In this document: positions 35,662 through 45,648 of the stretch, one piece after another
Position numbering within the stretch: position 1 is the first letter of the stretch
How the letters are laid out: each line of letters begins with the position of its first letter
Assembly: GCA_951801245.1 (NCBI GenBank)
Contig: CATOMC010000006.1
Coordinates: 1 to 64,000, forward strand
Length of the DNA: 64,000 nucleotides
Direction of reading: 5' to 3'
DNA from: an uncultured Lachnospiraceae bacterium
GTDB lineage: Bacteria > Bacillota_A > Clostridia > Lachnospirales > Lachnospiraceae
The notes under the pieces: generated by a model
The model's input: the letters and a program-made list of their open reading frames with translations, nothing else
Databases searched by the model: none
Told to the model about the DNA's origin: nothing
Position numbers and translations under genes: made by a program

Positions 35662-36672
35662 ATGGCTTTATTTGAATCATATGAAAGAAGAATTGACAAG
35701 ATCAATTCCGTATTGAACAGTTATGGCATTTCTTCCATCGAGGAAGCTGAGAAGATTACAAAAGATGCTGGTCTGGACGTATACGAGCAGGTAAAGAAGA
35801 TCCAGCCCATCTGTTTTGAAAACGCATGCTGGGCTTACACGGTAGGTGCGGCTATTGCGATCAAGAAAGAATGCAAGAAAGCGGCTGACGCTGCGGCAGC
35901 AATCGGTGAGGGCTTACAAGCTTTCTGTATTCCCGGTTCCGTTGCAGATACCCGTAAAGTTGGCCTTGGACATGGTAATCTGGGTAAGATGCTGCTCGAG
36001 GAAGAGACAGACTGCTTTGCATTTTTAGCAGGTCATGAATCTTTTGCAGCGGCAGAAGGCGCGATCGGTATCGCTGAGAAAGCTAACAAGGTTCGTCAGA
36101 AACCCTTACGTGTTATCTTAAACGGTCTTGGCAAAGATGCAGCGAAGATTATTTCCAGAATCAATGGCTTCACTTTTGTGGAGACAGAGTATGATCCTTA
36201 TACAAACGAAGTAAAGGAAGTTGACCGAACAGCTTATTCTGAGGGTCTTCGTTCTAAAGTAAACTGCTACGGTGCAAACTCTGTACCGGAAGGTGTTGCG
36301 ATCATGTGGAAAGAGAACGTTGATGTATCCATTACCGGTAACTCTACCAATCCTACAAGATTCCAGCATCCTGTTGCAGGTACATACAAGAAGGAGAGAA
36401 CGGAAGCGGGCAAGAAGTACTTCTCCGTTGCTTCCGGCGGCGGCACGGGACGTACACTTCATCCGGATAACATGGCTGCAGGTCCTGCATCCTATGGATT
36501 TACGGATACGTTAGGCCGTATGCATTCTGATGCGCAGTTTGCAGGTTCTTCATCGGTACCGGCACACGTGGAGATGATGGGTCTGATCGGTATGGGTAAT
36601 AACCCGATGGTTGGTGCTACTGTGGCTGTGGCTGTTTCCATTGAAGAAGCGGCGAAGGCCGGGAAATTCTAA
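35662..36672 (+). CDS. GGGtGRT family protein (unknown function)
   Basis: 336 residues. Carries the naming motif ASGGGTGRTLHPDNMAAG near residue 255 and the highly conserved ICFENACWAYTVGAAIA near residue 50 and CIPGSVADTRKVGLGHGN near 90. No catalytic class is established for the family. It is cytoplasmic, with no signal or membrane helix. Paired with the NifU-like gene upstream, with the same strong codon bias, so the two are probably an abundant complex or pathway. AGGAGGATTAAGATAAG lies before ATG 35662. A role in Fe-S or sulfur chemistry is only an inference from the neighbour. Confidence 0.88.
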   Translation: MALFESYERRIDKINSVLNSYGISSIEEAEKITKDAGLDVYEQVKKIQPICFENACWAYTVGAAIAIKKECKKAADAAAAIGEGLQAFCIPGSVADTRKVGLGHGNLGKMLLEEETDCFAFLAGHESFAAAEGAIGIAEKANKVRQKPLRVILNGLGKDAAKIISRINGFTFVETEYDPYTNEVKEVDRTAYSEGLRSKVNCYGANSVPEGVAIMWKENVDVSITGNSTNPTRFQHPVAGTYKKERTEAGKKYFSVASGGGTGRTLHPDNMAAGPASYGFTDTLGRMHSDAQFAGSSSVPAHVEMMGLIGMGNNPMVGATVAVAVSIEEAAKAGKF

Positions 36673-36686
36673 GAAATAACGTATTT

Positions 36687-37232
36687 TCAAGGGTTTCCGT
36701 TGATATGAGTTGTCAGCGGAAGCCCTAAATTTTGCAAAATTATGTTCTTATCATCCACAAACTGGGGATTGATTTTTATTGATCGCTCAAAAATATCTGT
36801 TTCGCCATTTTCAGTTGTTTCTGTAACTATAAATTTATAATAGTGTGCATCAATGCCAAAATGATAGGTATCTTCTTTAAGGCTACCTTGTGGAGTATCT
36901 AAATATTTCTCCATTATGGAAGATTTGGCTATGCACATATCATCAAATAAATTCTCATACATCATTGAGCGCATATGTAAGTCGAAAACTTCGCTAGTTT
37001 GTTGATTTATCCAGTCGTTGTAAGATTTCTGTAAATTGTCATTACGTTTAAGCGTATCATTATAAAGCTGATTTAGAATGGATGTGTCAGAGCAATGATT
37101 GGTTGCAGATATTATGTTTTCTTTTATCTTCATTGTTTGTATCCCTTTTTCTTTGATTTCATCAGCCATAAGTAAATAATTTCCTCGGCGGCTTCCTTGC
37201 TCAGAACTGGGAAAGATGATTATGTCTGGCAT
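36687..37232 (-). CDS. Hypothetical protein, AT-rich and possibly acquired
   Basis: 181 residues, no membrane helix, no family recognised. The middle is helical and polar (LNQLYNDTLKRNDNLQKSYN) and the end is a beta-rich stretch (YYKFIVTETTENGETDIF). Codon use is clearly richer in A/T (AAA, ATT, AAT, TTT) than in the flanking genes, suggesting recent acquisition. AAAGGTGGG lies about 8 bases before ATG 37232. It converges on the GGGtGRT gene, leaving only 14 bases between the stops. An orphan effector, immunity or regulatory protein are all possible; nothing favours one. Confidence 0.6.
   Translation of the reverse strand: MPDIIIFPSSEQGSRRGNYLLMADEIKEKGIQTMKIKENIISATNHCSDTSILNQLYNDTLKRNDNLQKSYNDWINQQTSEVFDLHMRSMMYENLFDDMCIAKSSIMEKYLDTPQGSLKEDTYHFGIDAHYYKFIVTETTENGETDIFERSIKINPQFVDDKNIILQNLGLPLTTHINGNP
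36691..36733 (+). terminator. Candidate terminator after GGGtGRT, overlapping the converging gene
   Basis: GGGTTTCCGTTGA pairs with TCAGCGGAAGCCC (13 bp with G-T pairs) around a 9-base loop, then TAAATTTT. It lies inside the last codons of the reverse-strand gene. The T-tract is imperfect. Confidence 0.5.
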
Positions 37233-37322
37233 AATAGAAGCCCACCTTTTTCAATCAGCTATCCGGTTGCGGAAGACTGTACATGGGAATTTATTAGAAT
37301 AGTCTCAGTTTATCATAAGTAG

Positions 37323-37358
37323 AAAGGTACCGCAATCAAGCTGTATGCGGTACTTTTT
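37323..37358 (+). terminator. Orphan intrinsic terminator
   Basis: AAAGGTACCGCA pairs with TGCGGTACTTTTT around an 11-base loop, with a T-run. No forward gene lies within 650 bases upstream, so it either stops read-through from the GGGtGRT operon or is left from a lost gene. It immediately precedes the kinase promoter. Confidence 0.75.
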
Positions 37359-37362
37359 CTAT

Positions 37363-37390
37363 TTGATATTTTTTGATATTGTGGTATGAT
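37363..37390 (+). promoter_or_regulatory. Promoter of the hybrid histidine kinase
   Basis: TTGATA (37363-37368), 16-bp spacer, TATGAT (37385-37390), with TGTGG just before the -10 box. About 100 bases of leader precede the gene. Confidence 0.55.
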
Positions 37391-37492
37391 AAATAAAACG
37401 TTCAAGAGAGTTTCAGACGGAACGGGAGTGTAACGGGGAAAGGGTCATGACGGAGTCTGTAAAAACGTCTGAAAGATGAGCAGGAAGAGCGC

Positions 37493-39688
37493 ATGTATAG
37501 TGTTTTGGTAATATACCAGGGATTTATGGTTCTTGGGTGTATTTTTTTTGTAATTCTTATGATGAGGCAGCGCGAGAGCGCACTCTCTAAATTGATGTTA
37601 TGCATTGGTTTTCTCGGTGCGATCCAAAATGCCGGGTATTTTCTGGAACTGGTCTCCAAGGATATTGGAGAGGCTATGGTGGCTGTCCGCATGGAATATC
37701 TGGGCGGGGCATTTATTACCACCTTTCTGTTTGTGTTTGTGGCAAGATACTGTGGTTATAATGTGCCTGAGAAACTGGAAGCGTTGATGTTTGGGCTGGA
37801 CGGATTTGTATTGTTGTGCGTTTGGAACTGCGAACATAACAATATGTATTACAAAACAATCACTTTTGAGACAGATGCGCCGATTCCACATCTAACCCTG
37901 GAAAGAGGACCGTTTTATTATATTTTCCTGGTTCAGCTCATCATCCAGTTGGTGGGATGCTTTCTGTTTACCATAAGGGCAAACAGAAGAGCACATAAAG
38001 GCCATATGAAGCTTAATGTGTTGACACTTGGTATCTGTTGTGTGTTTCCGATCATAGGTCTGGTATTCAGTCTGTGCAGGACAATTGATGGTTTTGATGT
38101 GGTTCCGGGTTTTGAGGCGCTGGGCATTCTGGGATTTGGTATCGTGATCGTTTTTTATCATGTGTTTGATCTGTCCATATCGGCACATGAGGAGGTCATC
38201 AAATCTATGGATGAAGCGGTTCTCATTCTGGATGCGGATGGTGGCTTTATTGAGGCAAATGATAAGGCGGAAGAGCTGTTTCAGGTTCTGTCCTGTTTAA
38301 AAAAGGGTGACAGTGTAAGCGAAGAGAGTTTAAGAGAAGTATTTGCTGATAATAATAATTTTGAGTACAGTAACAGGGATCACAGTTTTGAAGTCCATGT
38401 GAATAAAATATGGAACAAGCGGATTCTGGCCGGATATGCGATCGTGTTTATGGATGTCACGGAGAATAAAAAGCAGCTCCAGCAGATGCAGACATTAAAG
38501 GCCAATGCGGAGAAAGCAAATATGGCCAAGTCAGAATTTCTGGCCAGAATGTCTCATGAGATTCGCACGCCGATCAACGCGGTGCTTGGCATGAATGAGA
38601 TGGTATTGCGGGAGTCTAAGGAGCCGGATATTAAGAAGTATTCCATGGATATTAAATCTTCGGCGCAGGCGTTGTTGGGCGTCATCAATGACATTTTGGA
38701 CTTTTCCAAGATTGAGTCGGGCAAACTGGAGATCATACCGGTAGAGTACGAGTTAAACAGTATGCTCAATGATTTATACAATATGTTTTCTCTGCGGACA
38801 CAGGAGAAGGGGCTGAAATTCGATGTCATTGTAGATTCGAAGCTTCCGTCAAAGCTTTATGGTGATGATATCCGGATCAGACAGGTGCTTAGTAATTTCT
38901 TGAGTAATGCGGTGAAATACACCAATAAAGGCACTGTCACTTTTGTACTGTCAGGACGGACAGAAGGGGAAGACGTGATGCTGCACTTTATGGTGAAGGA
39001 TACCGGGATTGGAATACGGCAGGAGAATATGTCCAAGCTGTTTCTGGCTTTTGAGCGCTTCGATGAGGAGAAGAACCGAAATATTGAAGGCACCGGACTG
39101 GGCATGAATATTTCAGCACAACTGCTTAAGCTGATGGGAGCCGATCTGAGAGTAGAGAGTGTTTATGGGAAGGGAAGCAGTTTCAGTTTTGAACTGCGCC
39201 AGCGGATTGTGAATGAGGAACCGATCGGCAGTTTCCAGGAGAGAGCAAGGAAGGCGGCTGAGGAGCATGTCTATCATGCCAGATTCATGGCTACAGAAGG
39301 GGAGATTCTGTTAGTGGATGACAATCGTGTGAACAGAAAAGTGTTCTGCGGCCTGTTAAAACAGACGAAGGTAAAGATTAAAGATGTGGGAAGCGGGAGA
39401 GAATGTCTTGAGGAGATTGGGAAAAAGCATTATGATATCATTTTTCTGGATCACATGATGCCGGAGATGGATGGAATGGAGACGATGGTCAGGATGAGGC
39501 AGATGCAGAATAATCAATGTGTGGATACGCCTGTTATCATGCTGACGGCGAATGCGATCGTAGGAGCGAAAGAACAATATCTGGCAGAGGGATTTGATGA
39601 TTTTCTGGCGAAGCCGATCGATCAGGAAAAACTGGAAAAGATCATTATGCACTGGCTGCCGGTGGAAAAGATACATAGCAATATATAA
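37493..39688 (+). CDS. Hybrid histidine kinase: 7TM sensor, PAS, HisKA, HATPase, receiver
   Basis: 731 residues. Seven membrane helices in the first 230 residues match the HisKA_7TM sensor type; a PAS domain (about 240-325) follows. The HisKA domain has the phosphorylated His in [18 protein letters not shown]; HATPase N, G1 and G2 boxes are [21 protein letters not shown] and GTGLGMN. The receiver domain (about 600-720) has the phospho-acceptor Asp in [13 protein letters not shown] and the conserved Lys in [10 protein letters not shown]. No output domain, and no separate response regulator nearby, so the partner is elsewhere. CAGGAAG precedes ATG 37493. Confidence 0.92.
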   Translation: MYSVLVIYQGFMVLGCIFFVILMMRQRESALSKLMLCIGFLGAIQNAGYFLELVSKDIGEAMVAVRMEYLGGAFITTFLFVFVARYCGYNVPEKLEALMFGLDGFVLLCVWNCEHNNMYYKTITFETDAPIPHLTLERGPFYYIFLVQLIIQLVGCFLFTIRANRRAHKGHMKLNVLTLGICCVFPIIGLVFSLCRTIDGFDVVPGFEALGILGFGIVIVFYHVFDLSISAHEEVIKSMDEAVLILDADGGFIEANDKAEELFQVLSCLKKGDSVSEESLREVFADNNNFEYSNRDHSFEVHVNKIWNKRILAGYAIVFMDVTENKKQLQQMQTLKANAEKANMAKSEFLARMSHEIRTPINAVLGMNEMVLRESKEPDIKKYSMDIKSSAQALLGVINDILDFSKIESGKLEIIPVEYELNSMLNDLYNMFSLRTQEKGLKFDVIVDSKLPSKLYGDDIRIRQVLSNFLSNAVKYTNKGTVTFVLSGRTEGEDVMLHFMVKDTGIGIRQENMSKLFLAFERFDEEKNRNIEGTGLGMNISAQLLKLMGADLRVESVYGKGSSFSFELRQRIVNEEPIGSFQERARKAAEEHVYHARFMATEGEILLVDDNRVNRKVFCGLLKQTKVKIKDVGSGRECLEEIGKKHYDIIFLDHMMPEMDGMETMVRMRQMQNNQCVDTPVIMLTANAIVGAKEQYLAEGFDDFLAKPIDQEKLEKIIMHWLPVEKIHSNI

Positions 39689-39720
39689 ATATTAAAAAGG
39701 ACAGAAAAGAGGAGAAAGTC

Positions 39721-40578
39721 GTGAGAGAAAATTTGAAAAAAGAGGTAGAAGCGCCCATCTATACAGTGGTGTCGGGTGTTACCTTCGCGCAGGTGGATGC
39801 CTGGTTTGGCCACACGAGAAGGGACTTGAAAATGGACATTATCTATCCGGAAGATAATACCAGGAAGTATCCTTGTATCGTATGGATCTGCGGCGGTGCC
39901 TGGGCGGTTATGGACCGGTCAGCTCATCTGGCCTATCTGTCAGAACTTGCAAGGAGTGGCTTCGTGGTGGCAAGTGTGGAATACCGGACAACGAACGAGA
40001 GTACTTTCCCGGCTCAATTGATAGATGTGAAAGCCGGTATCCGTTATCTCAAAGCGCACAGTGAACGCTTCCATATAGATGCAGAGCATTTTGGTGTGAT
40101 GGGAGAGTCGGCGGGCGGCTACTTGACGGCGATGGCGGCACTGGTGGAGGATAAGGTTTATGATGTCGGTGCTTTTACCGAATATTCCAGTAAAGTACAG
40201 GCAGCTTGTCCATGGTATCCGCCGACAGATGTGGTATCTTTTCCCTATCCGTCACCGGAACTTGCGGCAGCGGCACCGGAATCTCTGCTGCTTGGTAAGA
40301 ATGTGGCCCGGAACAAAGATGAGGCGAAGAAAATTTGTCCGGTCACGTATGTGAGAAAAGATGCGCCGCCTTTTTTGATCATACATGGAGATCAGGACCA
40401 TACGGTACCTTTCGGGCAGGGAGAACTGTTGCATGATAAGTTGGAGGAAGCAGGCGCTGAGGTGAAGCTTCTTGTTTTGGAAGATGCTGACCATGCGGAT
40501 GTCCGTTTTTTCCAGAAAGATATCTGGGAGCGGATCATTACATTCTTTCAGGATAAGCTGGGATGTGGGAAAGAATAA
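39721..40578 (+). CDS. Alpha/beta-hydrolase (BD-FAE/HSL-like esterase)
   Basis: 285 residues, cytoplasmic. Nucleophile elbow [11 protein letters not shown] (Ser130), oxyanion strand VWICGGAW, acid in [12 protein letters not shown] and catalytic His in [11 protein letters not shown]. It resembles esterases that remove acetyl or feruloyl groups from sugars. GTG 39721 has AGAGGAG six bases upstream. It follows the kinase by 32 bases and may be cotranscribed. Substrate unknown. Confidence 0.85.
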   Translation: MRENLKKEVEAPIYTVVSGVTFAQVDAWFGHTRRDLKMDIIYPEDNTRKYPCIVWICGGAWAVMDRSAHLAYLSELARSGFVVASVEYRTTNESTFPAQLIDVKAGIRYLKAHSERFHIDAEHFGVMGESAGGYLTAMAALVEDKVYDVGAFTEYSSKVQAACPWYPPTDVVSFPYPSPELAAAAPESLLLGKNVARNKDEAKKICPVTYVRKDAPPFLIIHGDQDHTVPFGQGELLHDKLEEAGAEVKLLVLEDADHADVRFFQKDIWERIITFFQDKLGCGKE

Positions 40579-40590
40579 GAGAGGATATGC

Positions 40591-41172
40591 ATGAATTATT
40601 ATTTAGTGGATTTTGAGAATGTGAAAAAGGATGGACTGGACGGTATCCATATGCTGGGGAAAGAAGACAGAGTATGTATTTTCTACAGTAAAAATGCGGA
40701 TAGTATTACGTTTGACCAGCATCGGCGGATCATAGAGTCCAAGGCGACAATTGAGTTTTGTAAAGTGGAAGTCGGAAGTAAGAATGCGTTGGATTTTCAG
40801 TTGGCGACGCAGCTTGGGTATCTGATTGCCAACAGGAGTGCTGACCAGTATTTTATTGTCAGTAAGGACAAAGGGTTTGAGATCCTGAGTGTTTATTGGA
40901 AAAGCCGCAATGTGAATGTTACACTGATTGCCGATATCACCGGGCGCAGCCATAATCAGGAGGTCGAGGAGACGAGAGCCAAACTGGAGGAGCTTCTGCA
41001 GGATGAGGAAGATGTAGATGTGGATGAGATTCAGAAGATCATGCAGCAATACAAGACGAAGCAGGGGATCAGCAATGCACTGATGAAGAAATATCCAAGT
41101 AAAGACAATAAGAAATCCAGTAAGATCTATAAGATGATCAAGCCGCTTCTGGCAGACAAAAAGGGAAGCTGA
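40591..41172 (+). CDS. PIN/NYN-like ribonuclease-fold protein
   Basis: 193 residues. The N-terminal 115 residues have the acidic pattern of the NYN/PIN fold: YYLVDFENV (Asp7), NALDFQLATQLGYL and YFIVSKDKGFEIL. A helical tail with KYPSKDNKKSSKIYKMIK follows, which could bind RNA. Such proteins are predicted Mg2+-dependent RNases; some are found near defence systems, but nothing else here is defence-related. GAGAGGATATGC lies before ATG 40591; the gap from the esterase is 12 bases. Confidence 0.75.
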   Translation: MNYYLVDFENVKKDGLDGIHMLGKEDRVCIFYSKNADSITFDQHRRIIESKATIEFCKVEVGSKNALDFQLATQLGYLIANRSADQYFIVSKDKGFEILSVYWKSRNVNVTLIADITGRSHNQEVEETRAKLEELLQDEEDVDVDEIQKIMQQYKTKQGISNALMKKYPSKDNKKSSKIYKMIKPLLADKKGS

Positions 41173-41273
41173 GGCAGGAGAGTATTTACAGTCATAAGTG
41201 GTATACTAATATCACAGCAAAACAGCAAAAGGTATCTATGATATTATTTTATGCCAAGAAAGAGGAGAATGTT

Positions 41274-41768
41274 ATGAAAAACAGAATGAGAACAGCGGCG
41301 GCAACAGGGTTAGTGGTGTTACTGACAGCACTGGGATGCAGTGCCTGTGGAGAGAAAGGTCCCTCGGCAGATAATTTGGAGGGCAATCTTAGTGAGATCA
41401 TGGCTTCTCTGTATGAAAATGCACAACTGGATCAGGATTTTAAGGACAGTCTTGACGGGTTTGAGACCTATGAACTGACAGATGAGCTGGAGGTTTCGAT
41501 TCTGGGAACAGACGAGATTACTTATAAGGAAGGTGTGGTATCCATGCCGATGATGTCATCTAAAGCTTACCAGTGTGTGTTGCTTCGGGTGGAAGAGGAT
41601 GATGTGGAGACAGTGAAGCAGTCTCTTAAGACCAATGCCAATCCGGATAAATGGGTCTGCGTGAGTGCAGAGACGACACTGATTGAGAGCCGTGGGGATG
41701 TGATTTTCTTTATCATGTGTGATAAGGATACGGCCTATGCGATGAATAGTGCTTTTCAGAATCTGTAA
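41274..41768 (+). CDS. Small lipoprotein, DUF4358-like
   Basis: 164 residues. A lipoprotein signal (MKNRMRTAAATGLVVLLTAL) ends at GCSACG, with Cys at about residue 22 as likely lipid site. The mature part (AYQCVLLRVEEDDVETVKQS through VIFFIMCDKDTAYAMNSAFQ) has the pattern I associate with DUF4358 lipoproteins of Lachnospiraceae; this is a resemblance only. AGAGGAG precedes ATG 41274 by 7 bases. An extended -10 (TGGTATACT, 41199-41207) upstream suggests a promoter of its own. A strong terminator follows directly. Confidence 0.75.
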   Translation: MKNRMRTAAATGLVVLLTALGCSACGEKGPSADNLEGNLSEIMASLYENAQLDQDFKDSLDGFETYELTDELEVSILGTDEITYKEGVVSMPMMSSKAYQCVLLRVEEDDVETVKQSLKTNANPDKWVCVSAETTLIESRGDVIFFIMCDKDTAYAMNSAFQNL

Positions 41769-41797
41769 AAAAACGTCGCCGTAAGGCGACGTTTTCT
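41769..41797. terminator. Bidirectional terminator between the lipoprotein and potD
   Basis: AAAACGTCGCC and GGCGACGTTTT form a perfect stem around GTAA. It serves the forward lipoprotein gene and the reverse pot operon, whose last stop is at 41811. Confidence 0.92.
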
Positions 41798-41810
41798 TGC
41801 TTTAAAGGAA

Positions 41811-42881
41811 TCAGTTGGATTTCACTTCTTTCCAGAGGTTGTTGTAGAGGGAATCTCCATCTTCTCCCAGATAAATGTAGGTCTCTAAATGGTCATACTG
41901 AGACAGATCGGGAAAGGCAATCTCGGAGTTTTTGATGCTTTCATCTTCAATCAGGTCACGTGCCGCATCGTTGGGTGTGGAGTAGGTTATGTACTCAAAA
42001 TTTTTAAGGGCAATATCATCACGGCACATGAAGTCTATGAACTTTTCTGCATTTTCCTTATTGGGAGCATCTTTTAGAATTACCCAGGAGTCAATCCATA
42101 CATTGGTTCCTTCTTCGGGGATCACATATTCCAAATCCGGGTTTTCGCGCTGAGTGTAGATGGCTTCGCCGGAGTAGATCACGCCGATGGCAGCTTCATT
42201 CCCGATCATCTTATCGCGCACCTGGTCGATCACGTAAGCCTGTACCAGAGGCTTTTGCTCGATCAGGGAATTTTTGGCCGTTTCCAGTTCCTGAGAATCC
42301 AGTGTATTCATGGAGAAACCGTTCTTTTTCTGGGCCACCATAAAGGCATCGCGGACAGAATCCTGCATGAGAATATTGTCGGCATATTTTGTATCCCAAA
42401 GCTGTGCCCAACTGGTGATGGGTTCCTCTACCATCATCTTATTGTAGAGGATACCGACCGTTCCCCAGCAGTAAGGGACAGCGTATTGGTTGTCAGGATC
42501 GAAGGATTTGGACTGTTCGAAGTACTGTGCACCAATATTCGCTTTGGCATTTGGTATATGATCAAAGTTCAGTGGCGACAGCATGTCATTGGCGATCATC
42601 TTACTGATCATATAGTCGGAAGGGCACACCACATCATAGGATGCGGCGCCGGACTCCACTTTCGGATACATGATTTCATTCGTTTCAAATTCATCGTATA
42701 TGACTTTGATACCCGTTTCTTCTTCAAACAGTTCGATGGTATCGGGATCGATATACTCTCCCCAGTTATAGACAATGACTTCACCGTTGTCACCGCCCTG
42801 GGAAGAACCACAGGCGGTCAGTACAATGGGCAGGGAAAGGGCTAAAACAGCCGGGATAATATTTTGCTTTCTGTTTTTCAT
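41811..42881 (-). CDS. potD: Spermidine/putrescine-binding lipoprotein
   Basis: Captures polyamine outside the membrane for PotABC. 356 residues; lipobox LPIVLTACGSS. Mature start VIVYNWGEYIDPDTIELFE is the PotD signature; also YDVVCPSDYMISKM, PYCWGTVGILYNK, and the late FIDFMCRDDIALKNFEYI. GGAGGATT precedes two ATG codons (42884 and 42881); 42881 has better spacing. It is the last gene of the operon, after potC. Confidence 0.95.
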   Translation of the reverse strand: MKNRKQNIIPAVLALSLPIVLTACGSSQGGDNGEVIVYNWGEYIDPDTIELFEEETGIKVIYDEFETNEIMYPKVESGAASYDVVCPSDYMISKMIANDMLSPLNFDHIPNAKANIGAQYFEQSKSFDPDNQYAVPYCWGTVGILYNKMMVEEPITSWAQLWDTKYADNILMQDSVRDAFMVAQKKNGFSMNTLDSQELETAKNSLIEQKPLVQAYVIDQVRDKMIGNEAAIGVIYSGEAIYTQRENPDLEYVIPEEGTNVWIDSWVILKDAPNKENAEKFIDFMCRDDIALKNFEYITYSTPNDAARDLIEDESIKNSEIAFPDLSQYDHLETYIYLGEDGDSLYNNLWKEVKSN

Positions 42882-42940
42882 CATAATCCTCCATAGCAGA
42901 ACAGTTTACTGTCGTTTATTTCAATTTAGTTTTCCGGCTT

Positions 42941-43729
42941 CTATGAGTCGGGATTTTTCTGCACTTTATTTTTGGCAGGTGTCATATTGATCAGTAACAA
43001 TAAGATCAGTACCGTCACAAATATGATGGTAGACAGTGCATACATTTCCGGTTTTATCCCCTTCTTGACCTCTGTATAGATTTTGGTGGAGAGAGTATCC
43101 ACGCCGGCCCCCTTGGTGAAATGGGTGATGATAAAATCATCCAGGGACATGGTAAAGGCCATCAGGAAACCGGAAAGGATTCCTGGCAGTAAATCCGGGA
43201 AAACTACTTTAAAAAAAGCCGTCACATGGGAAGCACCCAGATCAAGTGCCGCTTCATAGATACTGGGATTTAGCTGTTTCATACGCGGCATGACACTTAA
43301 GATCACATAAGGAATGTTGAAGGTGATATGTGAAAGCAGTATCGTGCCAAGGCCAAAGCGCAGCCCCATACTGATGAAGAGAAGCATCAGAGAGATACCC
43401 GTGACGATCTCGGCATTCAGCATGGGAATGTTGGTGATTCCCATCAGGATCGTGCGGGATCTCTTTTTCATGCCGGTCATAGCCACGCAGGCAATGGTGC
43501 CAATCACGGTAGCAGCAAAGGCGGAAACCACCGCGATCAGCAGGGTATTGCCCAGTGCCTCTAATATTTCTTCGTTTTGAAACAGCCGTCCATACCATTG
43601 CAGGGTAAAGCCGCCCCATTTAGACCGCGTCTTGCTTGCGTTGAAGGACAGCACCATCAAGGTGGCGATGGGAGCGTACAAAAAGAGGAAAATCAATGCG
43701 CTGTAAATATTCTTTAAAGTACTCTTCAT
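42941..43729 (-). CDS. potC: Spermidine/putrescine ABC permease
   Basis: 262 residues, six helices. Early YAPIATLMVLSFNASKTRSKWGG-type segment (seen as YAPIATLMVLSFN) and the EAA loop YEAALDLGASHVTAFFKVVF are typical of PotC, as is MSLDDFIITHF. It overlaps potB by four bases, so translation is coupled. Confidence 0.94.
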   Translation of the reverse strand: MKSTLKNIYSALIFLFLYAPIATLMVLSFNASKTRSKWGGFTLQWYGRLFQNEEILEALGNTLLIAVVSAFAATVIGTIACVAMTGMKKRSRTILMGITNIPMLNAEIVTGISLMLLFISMGLRFGLGTILLSHITFNIPYVILSVMPRMKQLNPSIYEAALDLGASHVTAFFKVVFPDLLPGILSGFLMAFTMSLDDFIITHFTKGAGVDTLSTKIYTEVKKGIKPEMYALSTIIFVTVLILLLLINMTPAKNKVQKNPDS

Positions 43730-44544
43730 AGCATGGATCCCTCCCCTTCTTTATCAAAAACAGCGGATGCGATCATGTTGAGGATGATAAAGACCATCAG
43801 CACGATAGAAAGGCCGCTTCCCAGATGCCAGTTGGAAGCCTGGGTGAATTCCTGTTCAATGACATTGCCGATCAGCAGAATCTTACTGCCGCCAAGCAGG
43901 GTGCTGATCACAAAAGTGGTCAGCGCAGGAACAAATACCATGGTGATACCGCTGATAATACCCGGTACGGACAGGGGCAGTATAATGCGGAAAAAGGTAT
44001 ATACGCTGTTGGCACCAAGGTCTCTGGAGGCATTTAGTACGTTTTCATCAATCTTGGACAACACGTTATACAGCGGCAGAACCATAAAGGGAAGGAAGTT
44101 ATATACCATACCCAGTATGATTGCATAGGGCGTGTTGATGATATTGATATTCGGCAGGTGTATAAAGTTCAGTACACTGTTGATGACGCCGTTTTTTTCC
44201 AATAAAGTCTGCCAGGCAAGGGTGCGCAGCAGGAAGTTCATCCACATGGGCAGAATAAAAATCAGTATGATAAAGCTGTGTTGGTTTACCTTCATATTAG
44301 AAAGGATCATAGCTAACGGGTAAGCCAGCAAAAAGCAGATCACCGTACTGATCAGGGATAACAGGAGAGAAAGCCACAGCGCTTTTGCATGCTCGGCTGT
44401 CGCCATCGCTGTAATATTCTCCAACGTGAATGCACCTGTCTTATCGGTCAGTCCATAGTAAAAGATCATGCCAAGCGGAATGATGATGAACATGACCGAC
44501 CACAGGACATAGGGGGTGGAGAGCCATTTGTTTTTAGATGTCAA
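43726..44544 (-). CDS. potB: Spermidine/putrescine ABC permease
   Basis: 272 residues, six helices. [14 protein letters not shown] near the start, [34 protein letters not shown] and the EAA-type [19 protein letters not shown] identify PotB. Its start overlaps the end of potA by 11 bases. Confidence 0.94.
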   Translation of the reverse strand: MTSKNKWLSTPYVLWSVMFIIIPLGMIFYYGLTDKTGAFTLENITAMATAEHAKALWLSLLLSLISTVICFLLAYPLAMILSNMKVNQHSFIILIFILPMWMNFLLRTLAWQTLLEKNGVINSVLNFIHLPNINIINTPYAIILGMVYNFLPFMVLPLYNVLSKIDENVLNASRDLGANSVYTFFRIILPLSVPGIISGITMVFVPALTTFVISTLLGGSKILLIGNVIEQEFTQASNWHLGSGLSIVLMVFIILNMIASAVFDKEGEGSML

Positions 44545-45607
44545 TTGCTACCGCCTCCTCATCTTCAGATTCCGGTTTGTTCATGATCTGGATATTGAAA
44601 GGGTTTACCCGGATTCCCACTTCTTTCCCCACAGGGTAAAGGGTCGTGGAGTGTACAAGCCATTCGAAACCTGCCGCCATGACTTCCATCTCATAGTGGA
44701 CGCCCTTGAAGATCAGATGGGTGACGACACCCTGGATGGCACCCTGATCCGGTTCCACTAAGATCACGTCTTCCGGGCGGATCACCACATCCACCGGTTT
44801 GTTGTGTCCAAAGCCTGTGTCCACGCAGGCAAAGCGTGTTCCAAGAATACTGACCAGTTTATCATCTATCATGGTAGCGGAGATGATGTTACTGTCCCCG
44901 ATAAAGTCTGCCACGAAGGCATTTTCCGGCTCATTATAAATGGATTCCGGGGAACCAATCTGCTGGATATAGCCCTGATTCATGACCACGATGGTATCTG
45001 ACATGGTGAGGGCTTCCTCCTGATCATGGGTCACATAGACAAAGGTGATCCCCAGTTCATTTTTCATACGGATCAGTTCATACTGCATCTCCTGACGCAG
45101 TTTTAAGTCAAGAGCACCCAGAGGTTCATCCAGAAGGAGTACCTTGGGTTCATTGACGATTGCCCGGGCGATGGCGATACGCTGCTGCTGGCCGCCGCTT
45201 AAGGAATTGGGCATGCGGTTTTCATATCCTTCCAGATTGACCAGTTTCAGGGCATAGCGGATCTTATCATCTATGTAACTTTTGGATTTTTTCTTGATCT
45301 TTAATCCAAAGGCGATATTTTCTGCAATCGTCATATGGGTGAAGAGCGCGTATTTTTGAAAAACGGTATTTAACTGCCGCTTATTCGGCGGAATACGGGT
45401 GATATCCGTGCCGTCAAAAACTACTTTGCCGGTATCCGGATTGGCAAAGCCGCCCAGAATCCGAAGCGTAGTCGTCTTTCCACAGCCGCTTGGGCCAAGC
45501 AGTGTGACGAATTCATTTTCATGTATGTTCAGATTTAACTCATCTAAGACCATCTGGCCGTCAAAAGATTTGGAGATATCGACAAGTTGAATCAATTCTT
45601 TTTCCAT
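44534..45607 (-). CDS. potA: Spermidine/putrescine ABC transporter ATPase
   Basis: 357 residues. Walker [10 protein letters not shown] (38-46), signature LSGGQQQR, Walker [12 protein letters not shown], switch [14 protein letters not shown], then the C-terminal TOBE domain ([14 protein letters not shown]) found in PotA and other CUT1-like ATPases. GGAGGG lies 8 bases before ATG 45607. First structural gene after the regulator. Confidence 0.95.
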   Translation of the reverse strand: MEKELIQLVDISKSFDGQMVLDELNLNIHENEFVTLLGPSGCGKTTTLRILGGFANPDTGKVVFDGTDITRIPPNKRQLNTVFQKYALFTHMTIAENIAFGLKIKKKSKSYIDDKIRYALKLVNLEGYENRMPNSLSGGQQQRIAIARAIVNEPKVLLLDEPLGALDLKLRQEMQYELIRMKNELGITFVYVTHDQEEALTMSDTIVVMNQGYIQQIGSPESIYNEPENAFVADFIGDSNIISATMIDDKLVSILGTRFACVDTGFGHNKPVDVVIRPEDVILVEPDQGAIQGVVTHLIFKGVHYEMEVMAAGFEWLVHSTTLYPVGKEVGIRVNPFNIQIMNKPESEDEEAVAIDI

Positions 45608-45648
45608 GGGGAAGTCCCTCCTGTGTATGAAGTGATAGCCCTGCTATC

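Noticed and set aside
42255..42845. 196-codon forward frame opposite potD
   Set aside because: potD on the other strand has lipobox and family motifs; this frame has none.
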